This document shows, piece by piece, positions 35,065 to 44,923 of a stretch of 64,000 nt of DNA. Source of the stretch: Welwitschia mirabilis (taxonomy: Eukaryota; Gnetophyta; Gnetopsida; Welwitschiales); assembly GCA_051453625.1 (NCBI GenBank), contig JBOZIK010000001.1, forward strand, positions 252,583,391 to 252,647,390. Direction: 5' to 3'. Under the pieces are notes generated by a model that saw nothing but the letters and a program-made list of their open reading frames with translations, made no database searches and was not told the DNA's origin. The position numbers and the translations under genes are program-made. Within the stretch, counting starts at the first letter, position 1. Each line of letters begins with the position of its first letter.

Positions 35065-36408
35065 TGTTTACATCTAAAAATTAACATTACAATTAAGATA
35101 ATTAGTCAATTTATCTCCATGAAAGATATTAGTATCATTGCTTTATTATAAAAACATGTCTTTTATTATTTTTCTTTATTAATTATGAAATCATTATCAG
35201 AACATGAAATTTTTAAGATATTTAATGCATTTTAAAAGATATATTAAGGTTTGATTAGCATTTAAGATAAAACACTTATGCCATCATTGAGGCCACCTAG
35301 CGCCACTAGTCCATAAGGGTAGAACACTTTAATTCTTATGTTCTAATTTATCATGAAGAATTAAAGCAAATGCAATTATGAACTTGATTAAATACCACAT
35401 AAAAAAATAAATTACAGTCTTGATGATACATGGTGGTGATGATGAGGACTCATAAAAATGACATGTGGTATTACTAAGGAGGATGACAGTGTAAACACAT
35501 GACGATGATAGTGGATAGCAACATCTAGGAGCCAAGTTTTGACATCATCATAAGGATCCTTACCAAATGTAAAATATGATAAACTATCCTATCTAATGCC
35601 ATCATTATGTAACTGTCCATCTAATGCTATAAGCTAAGGGCTTATAATCATCCCCTATTCCCACCTTTTTCTATAAAATGCTCTTTAACCTTCCATTCTA
35701 ATATCCTTCATTTGGGATAAAGATAGAACCTTAGAGAATCAAGTTGTGATGGTCTTCTATGCATCTCTTTAATAGGTAAGCTTGTTTTAAGGATTGTTTG
35801 AAGACTCCTGTTAGCTTTATTCCTCTTTGATGTAATGTGTATTTTCCTTGATTTAATGCTAAAGAGTTATTTCCTTTTGATTGTTAGTTTCAATTTATTC
35901 TGTACTATGAATACTTATGAAATAATGCAACTATCAAGTTTTATTTGGTCTACTAAGTAGATTTATTTAGTTAATAAATTCATATTCTTAGTAATTTCAT
36001 GGATCATGTGTATATTAAGTTCATGCTTTCATACTTTTCATGTTTATTATAAGTATATGAAGGATCATTGACTTTTGAATTTACCAACACTTAAATAGAA
36101 AATGAGATTATGTTATCATAGCTTAAGCCTTTACACTTGATGGTTTGACGTTTATTTCAAGTTAATGCAACATATGGTCAAATAAATAACTTATGAAGAA
36201 TGAATTAGATGAATACTTAGGGCTTTCTTGCTTCTTGCTTCCCCTATGAAATATCAATAAAATTCTAAACTCTATATTTTACCTTTTCTTATTTTGTAAC
36301 TTGAATTAAGCAAGAAAAGGTATAATTCTAAAAATCTACCCTTAGTTATCCTTGTGGAAAGAATGATACTAAGTGTAAACCTAGTTAATTCTATTCCCTT
36401 GTAAAACA
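35065..36408 (+). repeat. 5' LTR of gypsy copy A
   Basis: Starts TGTTTACATC and ends TGTAAAACA. It aligns throughout with 48530-49873, for example 'aaaattaacat' at the start, 'cactagtc-ata-agggwagaa' and 'taacttgaattaagcaagaaaagg'-type sequence near the end. Confidence 0.9.
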
Positions 36409-36416
36409 TAATGAAA

Positions 36417-36438
36417 TTTTAACATTGTTAGTGAGTAT
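36417..36438 (+). other. Primer-binding site of gypsy copy A (tRNA-Asp type)
   Basis: TTTTAACATTGTTAGTGAG against TTTTGGCGCCGTTGCCGGG: almost every difference is G-to-A or C-to-T. It lies eight bases after the LTR. Confidence 0.7.
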
Positions 36439-36504
36439 AATGACATGATAGCTACTCAAAAGAGCATCAAGTTTTCTTTTTTTCAAGCTTTATAGTTACT
36501 TTGT

Positions 36505-36690
36505 ATTTTTCTAGTAATAGGTATTAGTACATAGTTAGTTTTTATTTTTCTAGTAATGGATATTAGTACATTCTAGTGTAATCTAAACTAGTTCTCTTTT
36601 TATTTATTTTGTTTTATGTGTTATTTATTTTATTTTCTTTCCAGTGGTTGGTATTAGTCATTCTAGTGATACATAAATTAGTCTACTTTT
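36505..36690 (+). repeat. Leader sub-repeats of gypsy copy A
   Basis: Three degenerate units of the type TTTCyAGTrrTrGGTATTAGT at about 36505, 36548 and 36638. Related units are in the same place in copy B (56966-57100). No coding potential; perhaps part of the packaging leader (inference). Confidence 0.5.
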
Positions 36691-37090
36691 AAATCCTCCA
36701 CTTTTCCTCCTCTTCTTCCATATCCTTTAACTTATTTTATTTTGTAGATTTGATAGTTTATTTTCAAGTTTTATTAAAGAGAAAAAAACTAAAAATTTAA
36801 CTTACATTATATGTTTCCTATTATTTTTTACATTTTTGTTCTATGAATTCATTGTTTTAAAGTATTAACAATCCAGGATTGGTTTATAAACACTCACATT
36901 TTTCACGTCACTTTAATTATTCTATAACCCTAATATGTGAAATGTTCTATGAGAAAATTATGAATCTATGTTACTTTTTTAAAGATAAACTTTATGATCT
37001 AACTAGTGCTGCTACCTCTTTTAACTGATAGAACTAGATTTCTTACACATTAAACCCTGATACTTTTATTGAATGCTATTTAAAAATGTT

Positions 37091-37095
37091 GAAAT
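37091..37095. other. Target-site duplication of Copia 3 (left)
   Basis: GAAAT, identical to 44919-44923. Confidence 0.9.
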
Positions 37096-38507
37096 TATTA
37101 GATTATGTTTTGTTAATTGATGTCAAACTAATGTTTTCTATAAAGTAAATGTTGTGTATCTTATATAAAAAATATTAATCACTTACAGGTTAGATGCCAA
37201 AGCTAGGAATGTCACATTTTAATCATTGGAAATCCATTAAGTTTATTTACCCTTTTGAGGGATCAACTAGACTTTTAAGGAGTCTACAGCACCAAGAGAA
37301 TACTCTAAAAATTTAACTAAATTCAAAGGGATCAAACAGATTTTTGAAGGGTTAACTTGATCTGTGAATCTTAGAGCCAGTATTCTTGAACTGATTATCA
37401 AGGAATTGACTAGACATTTGAGGGATCAACCAGAACTAAGCACTGTGCACCTGATATCCTTGAACTAGTTGTCCAGGAGTTAACTAGATACCTAAGGGAT
37501 TAACTAGACCTAATGCAGGGAAGTGGAATGAATCTTTATAAGGATGAGTAGGTAACTAGACAAATATGTAGATGACTAGATGAGAAATTGACTAGATCAT
37601 AAGGGGTTGACTAGACATGGAGCCATAAGAAATTGGAATAACCAAGAAAATCACTTAGGTAACCTATTTAAGTCATAACATAAGGAGGGTTGACTAGACT
37701 TTTGAGGGGTCAACTAATTGGAATAGAAATGAAATTTTTTATCCATTATGTATTCATTTTTTAGCCATTTATATCCATTAGAAGTGCATTTTTGTAATAA
37801 ATCCTAAAATCCTTCTAATATAAATAGCTAAGAGAGATATTATTAAAAAGACATTTTCTCTCTTAACTAAAGGACTGAATCTTGTGATTTTTACTATATC
37901 ATTTTGGAATTTTATTCCTGACTAATAATGATCCATCATTTGTTGTATTTATACATTAAAGGTAAAATCTTGTACTTTATTATTGTATTATCTATAAAAG
38001 AAGATCTTGTTACAATTATTATACCAAAGAATGAGTGATATTAGTCCATTAGGACATTCTTTTATCACTACTATACTTTGTAAAAAGTTAAGACTTAGCT
38101 TGCAAAAGTCCATTAAAAGGTTGAGACTTAACCTTCAAAAATATATTGAAAGGTTAAAACTTAGCCTATAGATGTCCATTGAAAAGGTTGAGACTTAGCC
38201 TAAAAAAGATCATGTGTAAAGGTTATAAATGAACTTGCAATACCTAGAAGAGTTAACAAAGATCCAAATTAGGTTTGGTAATAAGCTGATTATTGAGAGT
38301 GTAGTGGGAGGTTTCTTGAACCACTATAAAAATTATGTGCATCTAATCAGTATTTTATTGTTTCTATTAGTTTTATTATTCTAAATACTTTTAGTTTTTC
38401 TTTCATGCATGAGTTTGTTAATTATTTATTTTAAATAAGTTTTTATTATAAGTCTACTTAAATAATTTTTAGAACCTATTCATCACTTAGGGTTCTTGGT
38501 CCTATCA
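37096..38507 (+). repeat. 5' LTR of Copia 3
   Basis: 1412 bp. It has a clean TATA box (TATAAATAG) near 37818. At least nine GTCAAC/TTGACTAGAC-type motifs occur at 37259-37720. A shorter repeat of the 'AAAGGTTGAGACTTAGCCT' kind, about four copies, lies at 38085-38225 downstream of the TATA box. Confidence 0.9.
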
Positions 38508-38508
38508 A

Positions 38509-38522
38509 TTAGTATCAGAGCT
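38509..38522 (+). other. Primer-binding site of Copia 3 (initiator Met tRNA)
   Basis: TTAGTATCAGAGCT against TTGGTATCAGAGCT: one G-to-A change. Confidence 0.9.
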
Positions 38523-38573
38523 AAGTTGAATCCATTCTTAAATTTTAACCAACCTAGAATTTAAAACCTAAAA

Positions 38574-39637
38574 ATGATTTATTCCTCTAATGGTTTTTCC
38601 ACTAGTCATCCACCTTTGTTTGACTGGTTAAACTATGTGTATTGGAAATCTAGAATGAGAATTTTTCTCTAGATGCAAATATTGAAGAGATTATCTATAA
38701 AGATTATACTATGCCTATGTTGATAAAAACATATGCAAATGGTAATACCACCCTAGTTTCTAAACCCCAAGATCAATGGACTATCATTGATAAAACCAAA
38801 GCCACCATAGTTGCCCATGCTCTTAATGCAATATTTTGTTCATATGAATTTAAATGTATTATAAATTATAATCATGCTAAGGAAGTTTAGAATATTCTTG
38901 AGATAGCACATGAAGGAACTTTCACTGTAAAGTAATCCAAGCTATAAATGCTTATTTTCATATTTAAAGATATCTACATGGATTAGGAGGAGATATTATA
39001 GGAGTTCTTTACTAGACTTATAGACATCATCAGCTTCATGACAAGTTTAAGAGAATGATTGGATGAAGCAAAAGTGGTCAGAAAAGTAACGAGATCTCTT
39101 TCAAAAAGATTTAAATCAAAGGTTAATGCTATAGAGAAAAGCAATAACATCAACACAATGGCAATAGAAGAGTTTTGATGTAATTTACAGTCTTATGAAG
39201 TAAAATTTACTAAATATAAGAATAAAAGTATTACTTTAAATTGTGTGCAAGAAGAATATAAGTCTAAAAAGTTAAATGAAGAATTAGATGATGACAAAGT
39301 TTCTCTTCTAGCTAAAAGGTTCAAAAATTTTTTACATAGAAGGAAAAAGAAAGGTTAGCCAAGTAAAAGCATGAAAAGAGGACATCTAACAAATAATAAG
39401 GAGCAAGATAAAGATAAAGAAATCCAATGCTATTCTTGCAAAGGATTTGGACCTATGACAAATAAGTGCCCAAATACCAAAGGAGATAATAATAAATTAA
39501 ATAATTCTTCATGTATTACAACATGGAATAATGAGGATGAGGATGATGATAGCAGTTCAAATCAAGAATCAGATAGAGATAGAAGACTACCTTCATGGCA
39601 ATTGTTCTACCATTTCAAAACTTACCTAGCACAATAG
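38574..39637 (+). pseudogene. gag: Copia 3 gag remnant
   Basis: ATG at 38574 leads into SSNGFSTSHPPLFDWLNYVY and WKSRMRIFL, the UBN2/gag start with Trp kept. After several stops, LNEELDDDKVSLLAKRFKNF is in frame, and 39371-39637 is open for 88 codons. It includes CYSCKGFGPMTNKCPN, a CCHC zinc knuckle in which the His is Pro, so the finger is broken although all three Cys remain. An acidic NNEDEDDDSSSNQESD tail follows. It is the best preserved gag of the three copia elements, but still not translatable as one protein. Confidence 0.85.
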
Positions 39638-40204
39638 AGCCTGATGACTTAGAAATAATGATAAAGAAAAAAATGGACTAGAAGATATGTGTCATGAACT
39701 GTAAGAGGAATGTGAAAATTTAGTAAAAATAATAAATGCTTTGAACAAAGTTATAAAGTCTTTCACTAAAGAGAAGAAGGAAATAGAAACAAAATAAAAT
39801 TTATCCAAATCTAATAACTTTAATTTCTAGTCATAGGTAAAGGGTTTATATTTTTTTGTTGATAAATTTTTTGATGGTTCTTCTAAATTAGAATAGATGA
39901 TTGAAGTTTGAAAACCTACTAGAGATAAATTAGGTATTGGTTTCATTTCCCAAAATCCACAAAGTTAGAAAAGATAGGTAAATAGGCAAAGTAAGTTTAC
40001 TTTTAGAGTATCTTATAACTTTTATTAAAAAACTAGTCATTTAAACCTTTTTTGAAATATTAGTAAGTTAATTATATTTTCATATTTAATGAATTCATTG
40101 TTAGTTAAATTTATTTCAAAAAGAATTATGCTACATAAGTCTGATAAGAATAAATGGATAGAGCTAATGATCTTAAAAGTCTTTTAACTTAGATAGATCT
40201 CAAA

Positions 40205-40600
40205 GGATTAAATGAACATGGCTAGTACTTAGACAGTGGATTCTTAAGGCACATGATAGAAGATAAATAAAATTTTCAACACTTGAATAATATTGATGGA
40301 GAATATGTTACCTTTGGAGATAATGAAAAAGCAAAAATAGAAGGTGTTAGAAGCATCGAAGGAGGTAAGCTACCAAAAAGTAATGGTGTTATATGTAAAT
40401 GGTTTAAAGCATAATTTATTAAGCATTAATTAATTATGTAATAAAGGACATAGAATAGTTTTTGAAAAATCAAAATTTGATATTTTACATGAAAAATTAA
40501 ACATTATTGTCCTTAGGGAAAAATGCTTAAATAACATTTATAGAATAGATGCTCATGTAAATTTGTGCAATAATCGATTCAACTATATAAGATATAATAT
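40205..40600 (+). pseudogene. pol: Copia 3 protease and gag-pre-integrase remnant
   Basis: *YLDSGFLRHMIED at 40223-40260 is the copia aspartic protease site; DSG (40232-40240) is intact and the Trp before it is TAG. VLYVNGLKHNLLSIN*LCNK at about 40385-40445 is the gag-pre-integrase motif. Coding similarity ends before 40670, where the spacer of the third ORF begins. The integrase core, RT and RNase H are absent. Confidence 0.8.
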
Positions 40601-40659
40601 TAAAAAATAAAATGTTGGTTTAAATTTTATTAGAACTAAACATTTTTTGGAAGATACTA

Positions 40660-41108
40660 TTGTGAAACCCTAATTTTGCAATATTTTTCTTAATCACAAA
40701 ATCAACTGGGGGTTAACTCATATACTCTGGCTAATTACAGGGTGGTCGATTAGAACCATGATTAGGTTGATTGAATGTGATCAGTTAACTAGCTTAAAAT
40801 CCTGATCAATCAGACCTCTTCATGTACTATAAACCCACATCTCAATGAGTCAACTAGAACATAAACTAGTTGGCCATACCTGATGGATCATAGTATAAAA
40901 GTACCATTGGTGGACCTTATTTCTTTCTTTAATTGCCTTAATCTATCTTCTCTATGAAAGAAAGAGGTACCCAAGTCATTTTTATTATGTTCTAGCATCT
41001 TTTCTCTTCTAGATCTAAAGTTTTTTCTTTTTAGTTCTAAATCTTTACTTCTAGATCTAGTGATTTATTTTCTATTTTCTTACTTCCAAGCTCTTGTAGA
41101 AGGTAGAA
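40660..41108 (+). promoter_or_regulatory. Pol-to-ORF3 spacer of Copia 3 with U3-like motifs and TATA box
   Basis: From 40700 to 40870 there are at least five GTTAAC/GTCGATTAG/GTCAACTAGAAC-type motifs, the same class as in this element's LTR U3. A TATA box, AGTATAAAAGTACC, lies near 40891, about 215 bp before the ORF's ATG. A pyrimidine-rich stretch follows. I infer a possible internal promoter; an inserted LTR fragment is the alternative. Confidence 0.35.
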
Positions 41109-42149
41109 ATGATTGAAAGTTTCTCAAGAAAAAGAATCAAGAAAGCTACAACTAGAGATCCATCCTACTTCTACCAAAGAATGTCTGAGGATAATGTTGA
41201 AAGTTCTTAGAGAAGTTTAACAAGAAATCAGTCTATCAAAAGTAATTAGTTGCTACTTCAAAGCTTAGAAAGCTCAAGGAGGTTATCCAACTCCTAATAG
41301 ATTATGATCTTGACTATTTTATTGATATTTCTAGTTTAGCATATCCATTTCTTATCCATATGTTTTACTGTAATACACCTTATGATCGTGATTCAGGAAC
41401 TCTAAAAATCCTTCTTTTAGGAAAGTGGCTAAGAGTCACCGTAAATCTTATTTCAAATATTATAGATCTACATAGAGGATATTACAAAGAATTTTCTCCT
41501 CTTTATGACTCCATGGAAGATAATCCAGTAATCATAAGGGAGAATTATGGTAAGTTTCATTCATGGAAACATACCATTTCTACTTCCTTGCTTACTCCCA
41601 AATACTGTTTTCTTCATTTAGTATTTACTTATAACTTTTTACCATTAGTGGATTATTGTGATAAGGCCTTTAACTAAGGCATATTTGATGTGTTTAGTTC
41701 AAATTGAGCATTTCATTGATGCCCCTACAATCATACTGAAAAATATGGTCTCTTAGTTAAAATACCACAGGAGTGGGAATTTATCCTACTCTATGCTAAT
41801 CATCAACCTGTGTCATCACTTTCATGTACCATTTTATTTTAAGCTTAAAATCCTCTAATCCATGGCACTCATTGGGCATGTGATGTTGTCTCACATGCAC
41901 ATCTTTTCTCTTTCTAAGAAGTTTTTAAAATCACCCTCTCTTAAGGAAGCCTCTCCCAATGAGATCCTTTCATACCTGAGATAGATTGAATATCATACTA
42001 GGAATAGGAAGAAAGCCCTCATTGTAGCTAGGTGTAACATTGCTGATACATTAGTGGAAGCTACTATCTTATCATGCAAGGAAGGAGAAGAAGAAGAATA
42101 TTTTGAAGAATAATCTAAAGAAGAAGAAGAGGAGGAGGAATCTGATTAG
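41109..42149 (+). pseudogene. Copia 3 third ORF ('putative plant transposon protein' type)
   Basis: ATG at 41109 opens a basic start, MIESFSRKRIKKATTRDPSY, as expected for the N-terminus. After a frame change, 41360-41677 is open for 105 codons, preceded by DYFIDISSLAYPFLIHMFYC. It contains GTLKILLLGKWLRVTVNLIS and VFTYNFLPLVDYCDKAFN, the same two blocks as in Copia 1. The C-terminal part is Glu-rich (KEGEEEEYFEE; KEEEEEESD) before TAG at 42147. Length is about 347 codons including broken parts. Function unknown; conserved placement after pol in all three elements argues for an element-encoded protein. Confidence 0.7.
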
Positions 42150-42680
42150 ACTTTTTTATTTGATTATGTTTGTTCTCTATTTTTGCTTATGTGTTTTTCT
42201 ATTTTTATTATTGATGTAAAAATGGATAGAATTAGTTACATTTTTTTTATGCTTTTAGATGTAGTTCTGCTCTTGATGAGCACTTGCACTTTTACTTTGT
42301 AATACCTAGATGAATGAAATAAAAATGCATTTGATTTTTATGCTTTCAATTTGTGTTTCAAATATTTTTTTTAAGTGTAATTCAAAGATCCATATAAACT
42401 TAAATTTTCTATGTTAAAACTTAAAGATCAAAATGATGTTTATCCTATATTTATAATGAACTTTAAATTATTAATGATTAAAGTGACAAATATTGTATGA
42501 TCAAAATGTTCTTCTCATAAATATTATTTTCTTAACTCTCTAAATGTACACCTCTACTTGCTTTTATTTTAGCACAAAATTAGACTTATTAAAATGTCTT
42601 CAATTAGTTTCAAAAGACTTAATAAAGTTTTTTCAATTTTTAAATACTTTTATAACTAACTATTATTTACCATCAATGTC

Positions 42681-42692
42681 AAAGGGAGATAT
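42681..42692 (+). other. Polypurine tract of Copia 3
   Basis: AAAGGGAGATAT directly before the 3' LTR. Confidence 0.8.
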
Positions 42693-44918
42693 TATTAGAT
42701 TATGTTTGATGTCAAACTAATGTTTTCTGTAAAGAAAATTTTATGTATCTTATGTAGAAAATATTAATCACTTACATGTTATATGTTAAAAAGCTAGGAA
42801 TGTTACCTTCTAATCACTAGAAATCTATTAAGTTCACTTATCCTCTTGAGGGATCGACTGGACTTTCAAGAGGTTGACCACACCTAGAGCATACTCTTAT
42901 AATTGAACTAAATTTAGAGGGATCGACTAGATTTCTAAGGGGTTAATTGGTTTGCAAACCTGAGAGATAGTATCCCTAAACTAATTATCAAGGGATTGAC
43001 TGAACCTTTGAAGGGTTGACTAGACCTGAGAACTATGCATCTGATATCCCTAAACTGATTATCAAGGAGTCAATCAGATACCTTAGGGTTTGACCAAACC
43101 TAATGCAAGAAATTAGAATTAATTATTATCAGGACGAGTAGGTAAGCAGATATATATACATTTGACNNNNNNNNNNNNNNNNNNNNNNNNNNNNNNNNNN
43201 NNNNNNNNNNNNNNNNNNNNNNNNNNNNNNNNNNNNNNNNNNNNNNNNNNNNNNNNNNNNNNNNNNNNNNNNNNNNNNNNNNNNNNNNNNNNNNNNNNNN
43301 NNNNNNNNNNNNNNNNNNNNNNNNNNNNNNNNNNNNNNNNNNNNNNNNNNNNNNNNNNNNNNNNNNNNNNNNNNNNNNNNNNNNNNNNNNNNNNNNNNNN
43401 NNNNNNNNNNNNNNNNNNNNNNNNNNNNNNNNNNNNNNNNNNNNNNNNNNNNNNNNNNNNNNNNNNNNNNNNNNNNNNNNNNNNNNNNNNNNNNNNNNNN
43501 NNNNNNNNNNNNNNNNNNNNNNNNNNNNNNNNNNNNNNNNNNNNNNNNNNNNNNNNNNNNNNNNNNNNNNNNNNNNNNNNNNNNNNNNNNNNNNNNNNNN
43601 NNNNNNNNNNNNNNNNNNNNNNNNNNNNNNNNNNNNNNNNNNNNNNNNNNNNNNNNNNNNNNNNNNNNNNNNNNNNNNNNNNNNNNNNNNNNNNNNNNNN
43701 NNNNNNNNNNNNNNNNNNNNNNNNNNNNNNNNNNNNNNNNNNNNNNNNNNNNNNNNNNNNNNNNNNNNNNNNNNNNNNNNNNNNNNNNNNNNNNNNNNNN
43801 NNNNNNNNNNNNNNNNNNNNNNNNNNNNNNNNNNNNNNNNNNNNNNNNNNNNNNNNNNNNNNNNNNNNNNNNNNNNNNNNNNNNNNNNNNNNTGACCAAA
43901 CCTAATGCAAGAAATTAGAATGAATTTTTATCAGGACTAGTAGGTTATCAGATATATATACATGTGACTAGATAAAAAATTAACTAGATCCTAAGGGGTC
44001 AACTAGATATGAATCTGTAAGAAACTAAGGCACCAAAAAAATTCACTTAGGCAACTTGTTTAAGTCACAGCACTAAGAGGGATTGACCAAATGTTTGAGG
44101 GATTGACCAACTAGAACAAAAATAAAATTTTATATCCATTATGTATTCATTTTGTAGTTATTTATAGCCATTGGAAGTGCATTTTTACTTGTAATAAATC
44201 CTAAAAGCCTTTTAATGTAAATAGTCAAGAAAGAGACTACTAAAGAGACTTTTTGGCTCTTGATTAAAGAACTAAATCTTGTGATTTTCACTATAGCATC
44301 TTGGCATTGTATTATTAACTAAGAATGATCCATCATTTATGGTATTTATACATTCAAGGTCAGATTTCGTACTTCATTGTTGTATCATCTATAAGAGAAG
44401 AGCTTCATTACAATAATTGTACCAAAGAATGAGTAATATCAGTGCATTATGACATTCTTTCATCACTACCATACTTTGTAAAAGGTTAAGACTTATCCTG
44501 CAAAATTCTATTGAAAGGTTGAGATTTATCTTGTAAAAGTTCATTGACAGGTGCTTGCAAAATTCCATTGAAAGGTTAAGACTTAGCCTAAAAAATTTTG
44601 TGTGTAAAGGTTATAGGTGAACTTGCAATACCTGGAAGGGTTAACAAAGATCTGAATCAGGCCTGATAATAAGCTGATCATCAAGAGTGGAGTAGAAGAT
44701 TTCTTAAACCATTATAAAACTTACATGTATCTAATCAATATTTTATGCTTCCTATTAGTATCATTATTCTAAATAATTTTAGTTTTTCTTTTATGCACAA
44801 GTTTCTTAGTGATCTAGTTTAAACAAGTTTTTAGTGTAAGATTGCTTTAATAATTTTTATAACCTATTCATCTCCTCTCCCCTCTTTCCCCTTGTTTTTA
44901 GGGATCTCAATCCTATCA
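42693..44918 (+). repeat. 3' LTR of Copia 3, containing a large gap
   Basis: Aligns with 37096-38507. Minus the gap and the duplicated flank it is about 1424 bp, close to the 5' copy. The TATA box is changed to TGTAAATAG near 44217. Two motifs keep the CG that the 5' LTR has lost: GGATCGACTGGAC (42851) and GGATCGACTAGAT (42919). Confidence 0.9.
43167..43892. other. Assembly gap (726 N) with duplicated flanks
   Basis: The 76 bp before the gap (43091-43166) recur after it (43893-43968) with six differences, all transversions. The 5' LTR has this segment once. The gap is therefore probably redundant, unless a tandem insertion is really present. Confidence 0.95.
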
Positions 44919-44923
44919 GAAAT
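44919..44923. other. Target-site duplication of Copia 3 (right)
   Basis: GAAAT, matching 37091-37095. Confidence 0.9.

Larger units (their letters stand above)
37096..44918 (+). mobile_element. Copia 3: copia element without integrase, RT and RNase H
   Basis: LTRs at 37096-38507 and 42693-44918 (the latter inflated by a 726-N gap), Met-tRNA PBS, polypurine tract, and perfect 5-bp TSD. The interior holds gag, protease, the gag-pre-integrase part and a third ORF; from about 40590 the sequence jumps to the spacer before the third ORF, so integrase through RNase H is missing. It could only move with enzymes from another copy. Both LTRs start TATTAG, with TG mutated to TA, and end in CA. Confidence 0.9.

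Noticed and set aside
43129-43905. Open frames of about 250 codons on both strands
   Set aside because: They consist almost only of N; the gap creates the frame.
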